From Candidatus Eisenbergiella stercoravium (GTDB taxonomy: Bacteria > Bacillota > Clostridia > Lachnospirales > Lachnospiraceae), in assembly GCA_019113175.1 (NCBI GenBank), contig DXHY01000057.1, positions 39,172 to 103,171 of the forward strand: a stretch of 64,000 nt of DNA, read 5' to 3'. The notes under the pieces are model-generated. The model was given only the letters and a program-made list of their open reading frames with translations, was not told the origin of the DNA and did no database searches. Positions within the stretch are counted from its first letter, which is position 1; each line of letters opens with the position of its first letter. The translations under genes were made by a program, and so were the position numbers. Shown piece by piece: positions 15,429-24,066 of this stretch.

Positions 15429-16831
15429 ATTTGACAGTGGAAACTTCAGTTCCGGTTATAACCGTTTTCCTGCAGGGGCTTCTGAGCTTCTTTTCTCCCT
15501 GCGTGCTGCCGCTGGTGCCGCTTTATGTCAGCTATCTGGCCGGGGGCGCGCAGCGTGTGGAAGAGGACGGAAGCATCTATTATCCGAGAAAAAAGATACT
15601 GGTGAACACGCTGTTTTTCGTGATCGGAATCAGCTTTACCTTTTTTCTGCTCGGATTCGGATTCACGGCGCTGGGACGCTTTTTTACCGATAACCGGGCC
15701 TGGTTTGCGAGAATCAGCGGCATTATCATGATCCTGTTCGGGCTGTATCAGCTCGGGCTGTTTGGCCGTTCGGAGGCAATTGAAAGGGAACACAGGCTGC
15801 CTTTCCGGCTGGACAGGTTTACCATGAATCCTCTGGTAGCCCTGCTTCTGGGTTTCACCTTCAGCTTTGCCTGGACGCCCTGTGTCGGGCCGACGCTGGC
15901 GAGCGTGCTTCTGATGGCGTCCTCTTCCGCAGCCGCGGGCAGGGGCTTTCTTCTGGTCGGCGTGTATACGCTGGGATTTGTGCTGCCCTTCCTCGCGGTC
16001 GGATTGTTTACGGGAGCGGTGCTGGATTTCTTCCGTAAAAAGAGAAACGTGGTCAGATACACGGTGAAAATCGGAGCCGTTCTGCTGATTCTGATGGGTA
16101 TTATGACGCTGACCGGATTCATGAACGGCATTACGGGTTATCTGTCCAGCATTTCTCCTGGAGGAACCGCTTCAGTGCAGGAGGAAGTCTCTGACGGCAG
16201 TGGAGGCGAAGGAGCTTCTGACGAAGCGCCGGCAGACGTGGAAACGGACAATGGCGCGGCTGAGGGAGATGCGAAAAGCGGCAGTGCGGAAAGCGGCGCG
16301 CAGAACGCCGGGGAAACCGGTCCGGAAGCGGGGACGGATGCTGGTGAAAGCGGGGAAGCGGATGCCGGACAGGACCTGACTCCGGCGATCGATTTTACGC
16401 TGACGGACCAGTATGGAGAGACGCATACCTTTTCCGATTACAAGGGGAAAACGGTATTTCTGAATTTCTGGGCTACCTGGTGCCCGCCCTGCAAGAGCGA
16501 GATGCCGGATATCCAGGCATTGTATGAAAAATATGGGGAGAATGAGGGAGATCTGATCGTTCTCGGCGTAGCGAATCCGAAGACGGACGATGCGCCCCAT
16601 AATCAGGACGGGACTGTGGAAGAGGTGACCGCTTATCTGGAAGAAAACGGCCTGACCTTCCCGGTGGTGATGGACACCACGGGCGAGCTTTTCTACTGGT
16701 ACGGGATCAGCGCCTTCCCGACCACCTTCATGATCGATGCCAACGGGAATGTGTACGGCTATGTATCCGGCGCGCTGACGGCGGACATCATGGAAAGCAT
16801 TGTACAGCAGACCATGGAAAGTGTGAAGTAA
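15425..16831 (+). CDS. CcdA-TlpA fusion: membrane thiol transporter plus thioredoxin-like domain
   Basis: A 468-residue membrane protein. Residues ~1-235 form a CcdA/DsbD-type bundle of six helices with the two redox cysteines in FFSPCVLPLVP (near 26) and FAWTPCVGPTL (near 153). Residues ~245-320 are an acidic Gly/Ser/Glu/Ala-rich linker. Residues ~325-468 are a TlpA/ResA-like thioredoxin fold with NFWATWCPPCKSEMP (Cys near 352 and 355) and the cis-proline FPTTFMID. Electrons from cytoplasmic thioredoxin would cross by the CcdA part and reduce the external thioredoxin domain. CcdA and TlpA are normally separate proteins. The ATG overlaps the stop of the Rrf2 gene, implying redox control. Partner substrates (cytochromes, peroxide or sulfoxide reduction) are not in view. 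Confidence 0.9.
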   Translation: MNLTVETSVPVITVFLQGLLSFFSPCVLPLVPLYVSYLAGGAQRVEEDGSIYYPRKKILVNTLFFVIGISFTFFLLGFGFTALGRFFTDNRAWFARISGIIMILFGLYQLGLFGRSEAIEREHRLPFRLDRFTMNPLVALLLGFTFSFAWTPCVGPTLASVLLMASSSAAAGRGFLLVGVYTLGFVLPFLAVGLFTGAVLDFFRKKRNVVRYTVKIGAVLLILMGIMTLTGFMNGITGYLSSISPGGTASVQEEVSDGSGGEGASDEAPADVETDNGAAEGDAKSGSAESGAQNAGETGPEAGTDAGESGEADAGQDLTPAIDFTLTDQYGETHTFSDYKGKTVFLNFWATWCPPCKSEMPDIQALYEKYGENEGDLIVLGVANPKTDDAPHNQDGTVEEVTAYLEENGLTFPVVMDTTGELFYWYGISAFPTTFMIDANGNVYGYVSGALTADIMESIVQQTMESVK

Positions 16832-16850
16832 CAAACAGAAGATGATAAAA

Positions 16851-16902
16851 AAAGATCCCGGGAGGATCCGAAGCCATACAGGCCGGACCGCCCGGGATCT
16901 TT
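16851..16902. terminator. bidirectional terminator between ccdA-tlpA and asnA
   Basis: AAAGATCCCGGG pairs with CCCGGGATCTTTT; A-run on one side and T-run on the other let it serve both converging genes. Confidence 0.85.
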
Positions 16903-16917
16903 TATACGATAGGAAAT

Positions 16918-17928
16918 CTACAGCAGATGGATACCGTTCTTTTCCGCTTCTTCGACGATCTGAGGAGGCCACAGGGAGGACTGCACCTCGCCGATGTGCG
17001 CCTTTCTCAGGAAGAACATACAGATGCGGGACTGGCCGATGCCGCCGCCGATGGTGAAGGGAAGCTGCTCCTCGATGACCGCCTTCTGAAAGGGAAGGCT
17101 GGCACGTTCGGGACAGCCGGCCTTTTCCAGCTGGGAAAGAAGAGCGTCCTTATCCACGCGGATACCCATGGAGGACAGCTCCAGCGCGATATCCAGAACC
17201 GGATAATAAACCACAATATCCGCGTTCAGGGACCAGTCATCATAGTCCGGAGCGCGTCCGTCGTGACGCTCGCCGGATTCCAGCACATCGCCGATCTGCA
17301 TGATGCAGACAGCGCCCTTTGCCTTCGCAATGTAATATTCCCGCTCCTTCGGACTGTAATCCGGGAACATGTTCTCCAGCTCCTGTGTGGTGATGAAGAA
17401 AATGTCGTGGGGCAGGATCTCTTCTATGTAATCATACTGAATGGACATGTATTTTTCGGTTTTGCGAAGCACCTTATAAACGGTGCGCACCACATCCTTC
17501 AGCGTGTCCAGATTGCGGTCCTGTCTGGAGATGATTTTTTCCCAGTCCCACTGGTCCACATAGATGGAATGGATGTTGTCCGTGATCTCATCCCTGCGGA
17601 TGGCGCTCATGTCCGTATAGAGCCCCTCGCCCTCGCAGAAGCCGTATTTCTTCAGCGCATAGCGCTTCCATTTTGCCAGGGACTGCACCACCTGGGCTTC
17701 GTATTCGTTCTGTTCCTTAATGCCAAAGGAAACAGGCCGTTCCACGCCGTTCAGATCGTCATTCATTCCGGACGCAGGATCTACGAAAAGAGGCGCGGAC
17801 ACGCGCAGCAGATTCAGCCGTTCAGCCAGCAGTCTCTGAAAGAAATCCTTTACCGTTTTAATGCCGACCTGCGTATCATGCAGGGACAGCGCGGATTCAT
17901 AGTTTTTCGGAATTTTTAAATGCTCCAT
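16918..17928 (-). CDS. asnA: aspartate--ammonia ligase (AsnA)
   Basis: Makes asparagine from aspartate, ammonia and ATP in the cytoplasm. The 336-residue protein has the usual AsnA length and class II synthetase-like motifs: VSAPLFVDPASGMNDDLNGVER at the start, QWDWEKII near residue 128, and the C-terminal GGGIGQSRICMFFLRKAHIGE typical of the family. AGGTAG lies close before the ATG. A hairpin group stands in its leader (17947-18061). I looked for a T-box leader and do not see one. The strong shared terminator lies at its 3' end. Confidence 0.95.
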   Translation of the reverse strand: MEHLKIPKNYESALSLHDTQVGIKTVKDFFQRLLAERLNLLRVSAPLFVDPASGMNDDLNGVERPVSFGIKEQNEYEAQVVQSLAKWKRYALKKYGFCEGEGLYTDMSAIRRDEITDNIHSIYVDQWDWEKIISRQDRNLDTLKDVVRTVYKVLRKTEKYMSIQYDYIEEILPHDIFFITTQELENMFPDYSPKEREYYIAKAKGAVCIMQIGDVLESGERHDGRAPDYDDWSLNADIVVYYPVLDIALELSSMGIRVDKDALLSQLEKAGCPERASLPFQKAVIEEQLPFTIGGGIGQSRICMFFLRKAHIGEVQSSLWPPQIVEEAEKNGIHLL

Positions 17929-17946
17929 ATCTACCTCGTGATTTTA

Positions 17947-18061
17947 GCCGCGAAGCGGCAATTAAAATAAAAGAAATTTGTACGGAATGCAAATTCCCAG
18001 GACGAAAACGGAGTTTTCATCCGCGATACTTAATTATATTAATCCATCACCGCAGTGATGT
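17947..18061 (-). repeat. three hairpins in the asnA leader
   Basis: Inverted repeats GCCGC/GCGGC with a GAA loop (17947-17959), GGACGAAAAC/GTTTTCATCC with a GGA loop (18000-18022), and CATCAC/GTGATG with a 4-base loop (18046-18061). The single imperfect pair in the second is a G-U wobble only in the minus-strand RNA, which is the asnA transcript direction. Style and loop size match the other arrays in this window. Confidence 0.65.
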
Positions 18062-18095
18062 CAATGAACAATCCTGATCACTGTGTGACACAATC

Positions 18096-18923
18096 CTAAA
18101 GGACGCCGATCCCCTGCGCGAGAAGAAATACGGCCATCAGCGCAGGCTGGTGAATCATATAGATGGGAAGGGTATGTCTTCCGATGAATTCCAGCGGAGG
18201 ACAGAGACGGCGCCTGAAAAAGGCCGGCCACTGCCGCAGGCCGCGACCGCACGGCGTACAGCGGAAGGTGAAGAATCCGCTCCAGAACAGAAAAATCCAT
18301 GGAAGAAGTGAAAAGTAATCGGTGGAAAAAAAGCCGGGCCATGGAAATCCCAGGATCATCATGAAAGCGCCCTGATAGAGAAAATCTGGAAGAGCGCACA
18401 GGTGCAGGCCCTCAAAACCCAGATAGCCGGACGGTACATCCCTCGTCAGGAAAAAGAGAAGGAGACAGCAGATCAGGCCGGCGGGGGCAGGAAGGCGTAT
18501 GAAAAGGGGATAGAGCAGCGCCGTGAGCAGAACCGCAAGGCCGAAAAAGCTTAAAACACCCATGATGACCAGGGACTGGGGCATGATGACGGCGGTGACG
18601 GCCGTGATCAGAATTCCGCAGGCGGAAAGCAGCAGGCCGCGTTTCATCCGCCTGCCCCCGTGAAAACGGCCGAGGCAGAAGGAGAAGCCGGACAGGAAGA
18701 TGAACAGCCAGCAGATGCTCTGCTGCCACAGATAACCGGGAAGTCCGCGGTATCCGGGAAGATCCATGCCGTAGAGCCAGACCAGATCCCAGGTACCGTG
18801 ATAGGAGATCATGGAAATCAGATTGATGCCGCGCAGCAGATCCAGAAACCAGAGGCGGGAAGAAGCGGTGCGGCCAGCAGTTTCCCGGCTGGCCACGCCG
18901 GCCTTTGGAAAAGCTTTCATCAT
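18096..18923 (-). CDS. DUF1624/HGSNAT-type membrane acyltransferase
   Basis: A 275-residue membrane protein with about seven helices. The opening RLWFLDLLRGINLISMISYH and the SQRIGV-less but typical ending FIGRHTLPIYMIHQP place it with heparan-alpha-glucosaminide N-acetyltransferase-like (DUF1624) proteins, which transfer acyl groups to sugars at the membrane. The histidine in MISYHGTWDLVW is at the expected position for the family. It overlaps the upstream yfhO-like gene by four bases (ATGA), so it is translated with it. Probably it decorates an envelope polymer; substrate unknown. Confidence 0.75.
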   Translation of the reverse strand: MMKAFPKAGVASRETAGRTASSRLWFLDLLRGINLISMISYHGTWDLVWLYGMDLPGYRGLPGYLWQQSICWLFIFLSGFSFCLGRFHGGRRMKRGLLLSACGILITAVTAVIMPQSLVIMGVLSFFGLAVLLTALLYPLFIRLPAPAGLICCLLLFFLTRDVPSGYLGFEGLHLCALPDFLYQGAFMMILGFPWPGFFSTDYFSLLPWIFLFWSGFFTFRCTPCGRGLRQWPAFFRRRLCPPLEFIGRHTLPIYMIHQPALMAVFLLAQGIGVL

Positions 18924-21814
18924 GCGCCTCCTTCAGCCGGATTGGCAGAGTTCTGCTTTTCATTCTCCAGATGAGGCCGGAAAGGATGCTGCTGTGCCTG
19001 GTCCTCAGGGACCTGCGAGCCGGACATTTTCCGCCTCCTGCGTTCCAGAAGGATGATCGCCACGAAAACGGCAAGGCAGATCAGGCTTACGATGATTCCG
19101 ATGATCAGTCCGGCGGGACGGTAGCGCATTTCAATGGTATGCTCCCCTTCCGTCAGCGAGAGACTGATGAAGGTGTCGTCAAACAGGCCGGGCTGAACCT
19201 CCCTGCCGTCAACCAGAATCGTCCAGCCAGGCTCATATGCGACGCTGAGAATCAGCTCTCCAGCCCGGGAAACGTTGATGTGGCCGTTTATCTGGATGGA
19301 GCTGTAAGAATCCACCGTCATGGTCTGTTCACCGAGGATGGAAATCACCTCATCCATCACATCGAAATTCAGGCGGCAGGCGGTTACATTCAGGCTGTCG
19401 CTGTCGTCAGAGGTCAGAGAAATTACATCCCCTGCGTCATGCCAGCCCAGATCACAGATATAATGATATTTCACCTGAGAAAAGTTTTTGTTTCCCGCCT
19501 CGGATTCCATTTTCAGAGTATTTACGCCCGTATCGCCCACATAGGCATAGTAATGGCCGCTTACATCGGCGGTGATGGTAGTCGCACCGTCCTCCTCCTG
19601 AAAAGCTCCGACGGAGGTGAACAGATTCTTCTCTATACCGAGAGCCTGTACCATGCGGTTCTGGGTATCAAAGGGAGTGGCCCCTTCGAAATCCAGAGCC
19701 CGTTCCAGCGCATCCGTCCTGGTATCATCGATATCGCCGAGAAGCTCATCCAGGGGAGAAGCCTCGGAAGCGGATTCAAAGGAAGAGGAAGAGCTGCCGG
19801 ACTGCTGCATGCCGTTTCCACTTCCTGCCGTACCGGAAGGGGTATCGGCATTTCCGGAAAAGCCGGAGGACTGCGCCGAAGCGGAGAAGCCGGAGCCCGC
19901 GCTCACCATGAAGCCGAGCGGCAGGCTGTAGCGGCACTCATACAGATAAATATCCCCTTCCTGATCGATCAGGGTATAAAGAGCGGGATCCTCGTTGGCG
20001 GAGCGGGAGAACACATAACGCACGCCGAGCAGAGAGGAGGACAGAGGCGTCGCGCCGTCAAAGCAGTAGAACACCTTGCTGTCGCTCATGCCCATTTTGT
20101 CATAAAAATCCTGCACATGTCCGTTGGAGGTGGAGGAGAACAGGGAAGCCGTGGGATAGCCCACCAGCGTACCGTCATTTTTGGTGACCCGGCTGGTCTT
20201 TTCAAACCGGTAGAAGTCCGTATCCCGTTCTCTGGTCCTTTCAACCAGCGTCTGATAGCTGTCCAGGTTGTTCAGGTAGCTGCTTCTGCTGGTGACGGAG
20301 CAGCTGGTGGTGTAGGTATTGACGGCCGCCTCCACGGTAACGGAGGTCAGCGTAAGAACTGCGAGAAGGCCCAGCCCGATACGGGAGCCGCCTGCAGCGG
20401 AAGCGGCCTGCCTGGTGCGCTCGTCTGTATGCAGGCATACATTATGCTGGCATATATTATGCAGGCATATATTATGCTGGCATATATTATGCCAGAAATA
20501 GAGGAATACGCCGTACAGGCACAGGAAAAGAGCGGTCAGAAGGAAGGTTTCCGTCCGGTATGCCTCCTCATCCGCCATCAGCTTTTCAAACAGAAGCACA
20601 AAACCGAGCGAAAGGCAGAAACAGCCTCCCAGCGCTTTCAGCGAGCAGCCGCGGATGTTCAGAACTGCCTTTGCACAGAGGGTAAGGAGCAGAAAAATGT
20701 ACAGAAAGGACTGTCTGCAGGGCAGGGAATCAGGATAGTTCAGGCCGTGCCAGATGAAATTGAGCATATTTGTGGAAAAGCTCAGAAGCATAAAGGCCAG
20801 AAGTCCGATGTACGCCGCCTTTTCCCGAAGAGATATTTTGGTATTCGTCACATACAGAGGCACCAGCAGGAAGACGGCCACGCCGCAGTAGATATTGGGC
20901 CAGTGGTCCAGACCTGTTTCCACGTTGACGTTCATGCAGTGTCTTGCGATCATGTCAAGGAACGAAAAATAGAAAGTCAGCGTGTCCGGAAAATTGAATT
21001 CGCTGAAGTCGGTCAGGTGGAGCGCCGCATATTCCGGAATGAGAAGCACGGCCGCCAGTCCTCCTGCAAGAAGGGAAAAGAGAGCGAACCGGACGGCCGC
21101 GGCCCCCATGCGTTTCAGGGACAGCCGGGAGCAGACGAGCTGCAGCAGGAAATACAGCACCAGGAAGATGCACACCATGATGGAAATATAATAGTTGGAG
21201 AGAATGCACAACGCCAGGCTGATGCAGTAGAGCTTATATTTTCCTTCATTTACCAGAGCCTCCAGGCCCACCGCGATCAGAGGAAACAGAACAATGCAGT
21301 CCAGCCACATCACGTTCCAGTTGTAGGCCGCCAGAAAGCCGGAAAGGGCATAAAAAATGGCGAAGGGAACCAGCGCGAAGCTCTTCGTCTTGAAATGGCG
21401 GGTCAGATAAAAGCAGAAGGTGAAGCCGCACAGACCGATTTTCAGGGCCACCAGCCAGGTCATGAACTCGATCAGCAGCGAATCGGGAACCAGAACAACC
21501 AGCCAGTTGAAGGGGCTCGCCATATAATAGCCGTACAGCGCGAGAAAGTTGGAGCCTATCCCCACATTCCAGGAATAAAAGAGACTGTCCCCGCTTTTCA
21601 GCTTGCTTTGCATTTCTGAAAGAAAGGGGACATACTGATGATACATATCGGAGTGCATGAAACTCTCATCCCCGAACGGGTACACACCGTTGATGATGAA
21701 AATGCCGCACATGACGGCGAGGGGGATGAGAAAGGAGAGCAGGCAGGCCGCGTTCTGACGCGCGGCCGCAGGCAGCTTCCGGAAAGAGAAACGCTGAGAA
21801 AGGGTTGTTGTCAT
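18920..21814 (-). CDS. YfhO-family membrane glycosyltransferase-like protein
   Basis: A 964-residue protein with about twelve membrane helices in residues ~20-500 and one at the C-terminus (LIIGIIVSLICLAVFVAIIL near 920). The entry YPFGDESFMHSDMYHQYVPF, with GDES and DMYHQ, is typical of YfhO. The large extracellular beta domain lies near residues 510-900. YfhO-type GT-C enzymes add sugars to lipoteichoic or wall teichoic acids using lipid-linked donors. AGGAGG nine bases before the ATG supports the start. A 15-bp tandem repeat near residue 450 inserts NICQH/NICLH units. It sits between a LtaS-like enzyme (upstream) and an acyltransferase (overlapping), forming an envelope-polymer operon. Confidence 0.85.
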   Translation of the reverse strand: MTTTLSQRFSFRKLPAAARQNAACLLSFLIPLAVMCGIFIINGVYPFGDESFMHSDMYHQYVPFLSEMQSKLKSGDSLFYSWNVGIGSNFLALYGYYMASPFNWLVVLVPDSLLIEFMTWLVALKIGLCGFTFCFYLTRHFKTKSFALVPFAIFYALSGFLAAYNWNVMWLDCIVLFPLIAVGLEALVNEGKYKLYCISLALCILSNYYISIMVCIFLVLYFLLQLVCSRLSLKRMGAAAVRFALFSLLAGGLAAVLLIPEYAALHLTDFSEFNFPDTLTFYFSFLDMIARHCMNVNVETGLDHWPNIYCGVAVFLLVPLYVTNTKISLREKAAYIGLLAFMLLSFSTNMLNFIWHGLNYPDSLPCRQSFLYIFLLLTLCAKAVLNIRGCSLKALGGCFCLSLGFVLLFEKLMADEEAYRTETFLLTALFLCLYGVFLYFWHNICQHNICLHNICQHNVCLHTDERTRQAASAAGGSRIGLGLLAVLTLTSVTVEAAVNTYTTSCSVTSRSSYLNNLDSYQTLVERTRERDTDFYRFEKTSRVTKNDGTLVGYPTASLFSSTSNGHVQDFYDKMGMSDSKVFYCFDGATPLSSSLLGVRYVFSRSANEDPALYTLIDQEGDIYLYECRYSLPLGFMVSAGSGFSASAQSSGFSGNADTPSGTAGSGNGMQQSGSSSSSFESASEASPLDELLGDIDDTRTDALERALDFEGATPFDTQNRMVQALGIEKNLFTSVGAFQEEDGATTITADVSGHYYAYVGDTGVNTLKMESEAGNKNFSQVKYHYICDLGWHDAGDVISLTSDDSDSLNVTACRLNFDVMDEVISILGEQTMTVDSYSSIQINGHINVSRAGELILSVAYEPGWTILVDGREVQPGLFDDTFISLSLTEGEHTIEMRYRPAGLIIGIIVSLICLAVFVAIILLERRRRKMSGSQVPEDQAQQHPFRPHLENEKQNSANPAEGGA
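20431..20490 (-). repeat. four in-frame 15-bp tandem repeats inside yfhO
   Basis: Copies GCAGGCATACATTAT, GCTGGCATATATTAT, GCAGGCATATATTAT and GCTGGCATATATTAT follow directly (two dimers of 30 bp). On the coding strand they give NICxH units in a row just after a membrane helix. The unit length is a multiple of three, so copy-number change would keep the frame. Confidence 0.9.
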
Positions 21815-21837
21815 GGATGAAATCCTCCTGTTTTGTC

Positions 21838-21911
21838 GCCGCAGGCGGCATTCAATTCATAAAAGAACGGCTGACGCCGTCCTCTGGCAGGAACCCCTGG
21901 GGGTTCCTGCC
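21838..21911 (-). repeat. three hairpins between LtaS-like and yfhO genes
   Basis: GCCGC/GCGGC (21838-21849), ACGGC/GCCGT with a 4-base loop (21867-21880) and a perfect 12-bp stem GGCAGGAACCCC/GGGGTTCCTGCC with a 2-base loop (21886-21911). In the minus-strand RNA they sit just before the yfhO ribosome site. No T-run follows, so not a plain terminator. Confidence 0.8.
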
Positions 21912-21923
21912 GCCTCCTTGTTT

Positions 21924-23723
21924 TCAGTCAGCGGAATAATCAAACAGTCTGTAATACTGATAGCCTTTATAGTCGGAAAGAAGCTCGGACTGGTCATCGG
22001 CGTTCGTAAAGGTACCGTCCGCCAGCGTCACATGATTGGCGGAGATCACGGGAACCGTTTCGGAAAAGCCGGAAAGCCAGGTGAAATATCCGTCCAGCGG
22101 AACACCGGCAGCTTCCAGGGTTCTGGCGGCCAGATAGTTGGCGCTGGTCTCCACGTCCGTTTCCTCTTCAATATCAAAATTTGCCCAGATGAAGAAGGGC
22201 ACCTTATAGCGGTCCGCCTGTTCCTCTTCCGTCAGGGTGGAGCTGCTCTTCCCGTTCAGCTTCAGGATCGGCTCAATCACCGAGTTGGTGGTCTGATGAT
22301 CTCCGAAAAAGACGATAACGGTATCCTCATCCTGTCCTTCAAAATAGGAAACCAGTTCTCCAAGAGCCTCATCGCTCAGGCTGAGGAGGGAAAGATAGTT
22401 GTTCAGTGTCTGAGAACCGCCCTCCACTTCGATCTGAGGATCGAAATTGTCAAAGCTTTCCGTGTAGGAAGAGTGGTTCTGCATGGTTACGTTGAACAGA
22501 AACAGCGGGTTGTCACCCTTATTTTCATAGATCTCAATGATTTTCTCAAAATCGGACTGATCGCTTACATAGTTACGGACCTTCACCGGATTCTCAAAGT
22601 CCGGAAGGAAATACATCTCTGAAAAACCCATTGCCGGATAGACCGTGTCCCGATCCCAGCCGGAGGCATTGTAAGGATGCATGGCCACCGTCTGATAACC
22701 AAGCCCCGCCAGGTGCGAGGCCAGGGAAGGTGTCTCCGCCTTGATATACTGCTGATAGGGAATGCTTCCCTGCGGCAGAAAGGCCATGGTATTTCCGGTC
22801 AGGTACTCAAATTCCGTATTGGCTGTATTTCCACCCAGAACGGACACATCCAGCCAGCCGGAAATGGTGTTGTCAGCGCCTTCGAGCAGGCTGTGGACGA
22901 AGGGCATATAATCCTGATTCACCGTAAAATCACCCAGAATCGCCGGATCAGAAAAGGCCTCGTCCATGATCACGATGATATTCGGAAGCTGCCCTTCTCC
23001 GCCTGAACCGGCCATGGCAGGCTCGCTCATGGATTCCTCCTCCAGAGCGGCAAGCTCCTGCGCCGCCGTATCCGCACGATAGCCCGCAGGCTTATCCACG
23101 GACAGATACCGAAGCTCCATGACGAAGGCCAGAGCCGTTCCGTTTTTATAGCTGATGGTGGTAGGGGTGAAAAGCTTATTGTACAGCCGCAGCTTCTGTT
23201 CCACGATTTCATCGGAATGGAACATCAGCCCGAAAGCGCCCAGAAGGACGACGAGCGTGGCCGCAACGGGAAGCCGCAGCTTCCAGGTTCCTTTTTTCAG
23301 GGAAAAGCGGCAGAAAAATTCAAGAATCAGAAGAAGCACGAAGCCAAGCACCACCAGAAGCGCCTGCCGGTCCAGGGTATAATCATAATTGTCCGCCACG
23401 CTGGCCGCGGTTCCGATGGAAAGCAGGTCCCAGGGCTGGATCGGCACCGAACGGAAATTCAGGACAAAATAGTTGGCGAGTCCGTATATACCGAAAAACA
23501 AGGTTTCCGTCATCAGTGCCACATGGAGCTTCCCGAAGGCTGCAAACATGAGAAGCGCCAGCAGCTCAAACATGACCAGGTTCAGCACCTGCGGCGTCGT
23601 CTTCATGGTTTCAAACGGATTGTGGGTGTACCACTCCAGCAGGTAAAAGGTGGCTGCCGGAGCCAGAAACAGCATGATAAGACTGAGCCGGCTCTCCCGG
23701 ATCTTTTGTATCACTTTTTTCAT
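21924..23723 (-). CDS. LtaS-like sulfatase-fold phosphoglycerol transferase
   Basis: Transfers glycerol phosphate from phosphatidylglycerol to build or modify lipoteichoic acid, on the outer face of the membrane. About 599 residues with five helices in the first ~200 residues and an extracellular alkaline-phosphatase-like domain: NIIVIMDEAFSDP near residue 250, the nucleophile threonine in GGNTANTEFEYLTGN near 300, and the metal motif VIVFFGDHQT near 470. Start choice is uncertain: AGGAGG is 15 bases before the ATG at 23723, and an in-frame TTG overlaps that ribosome site. Downstream are yfhO and the acyltransferase on the same strand. Confidence 0.87.
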   Translation of the reverse strand: MKKVIQKIRESRLSLIMLFLAPAATFYLLEWYTHNPFETMKTTPQVLNLVMFELLALLMFAAFGKLHVALMTETLFFGIYGLANYFVLNFRSVPIQPWDLLSIGTAASVADNYDYTLDRQALLVVLGFVLLLILEFFCRFSLKKGTWKLRLPVAATLVVLLGAFGLMFHSDEIVEQKLRLYNKLFTPTTISYKNGTALAFVMELRYLSVDKPAGYRADTAAQELAALEEESMSEPAMAGSGGEGQLPNIIVIMDEAFSDPAILGDFTVNQDYMPFVHSLLEGADNTISGWLDVSVLGGNTANTEFEYLTGNTMAFLPQGSIPYQQYIKAETPSLASHLAGLGYQTVAMHPYNASGWDRDTVYPAMGFSEMYFLPDFENPVKVRNYVSDQSDFEKIIEIYENKGDNPLFLFNVTMQNHSSYTESFDNFDPQIEVEGGSQTLNNYLSLLSLSDEALGELVSYFEGQDEDTVIVFFGDHQTTNSVIEPILKLNGKSSSTLTEEEQADRYKVPFFIWANFDIEEETDVETSANYLAARTLEAAGVPLDGYFTWLSGFSETVPVISANHVTLADGTFTNADDQSELLSDYKGYQYYRLFDYSAD

Positions 23724-23866
23724 AATAATTTCCAGATTCCTCCTCAAAATCCCCGTTTCAATCCCTCTTTGGGGCAGAATACGCCATGATTTCTGTTACA
23801 TTCTAGTCAGGGAAGGCGAATCTGTCAAGTAAAGCCACAAAGAATTCATACTTTGTGGTATGATGG

Positions 23867-24033
23867 GGTTACAGTTCTCTCGTCCGCCGGAATCGGTCAG
23901 ATGTCGTGCCTGCACGAACAGATGACCGGTTCTGAGCGGACGAAGGGAGCGCCGGTTCATAAGCAAAGGTAGCTGCGAAGCAGCGGAGAGCGCGAAGCGC
24001 GGCTTTGCGAATGGCGCGGAGTGAACTGTAACC
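23867..24033 (+). other. large multi-branched inverted-repeat element
   Basis: An outer perfect 11-bp stem GGTTACAGTTC (23867-23877) / GAACTGTAACC (24023-24033) encloses two branches. Branch 1 (23881-23942): CGTCCGC/GCGGACG, then GAATCGGTCA/TGACCGGTTC, then TCGTGC/GCACGA. Branch 2 (23949-24017): GCGCC/GGCGC and CAAAG/CTTTG, holding two small hairpins GCTGC-GAA-GCAGC and GCGC-GAA-GCGC. The one imperfect pair is a G-U wobble only in the plus-strand RNA. It ends just before the GNAT ribosome site. Known RNA families were not matched; it may be a leader RNA, a stand-alone RNA or a repeat element. Confidence 0.7.
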
Positions 24034-24066
24034 TGATCAGGAAAATCCAGAAGGAGGAAGATTTGC

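Noticed and set aside
16927..17919. 330-codon plus-strand open frame opposite asnA
   Set aside because: Antisense shadow of asnA, which has full family motifs and length.
17929..18060. T-box leader for asnA
   Set aside because: The leader is too short and lacks the T-box core and specifier arrangement; only short hairpins are visible.
20431..20490. CRISPR-like array in yfhO
   Set aside because: Units of 15 bp are contiguous without spacers and in frame in a coding gene; no cas genes are in the window.
18905..21619. 904-codon plus-strand open frame opposite yfhO
   Set aside because: It lies fully antisense to a well-recognised protein, has no ribosome site, and its residues show no domain. 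High third-position GC creates such shadows.
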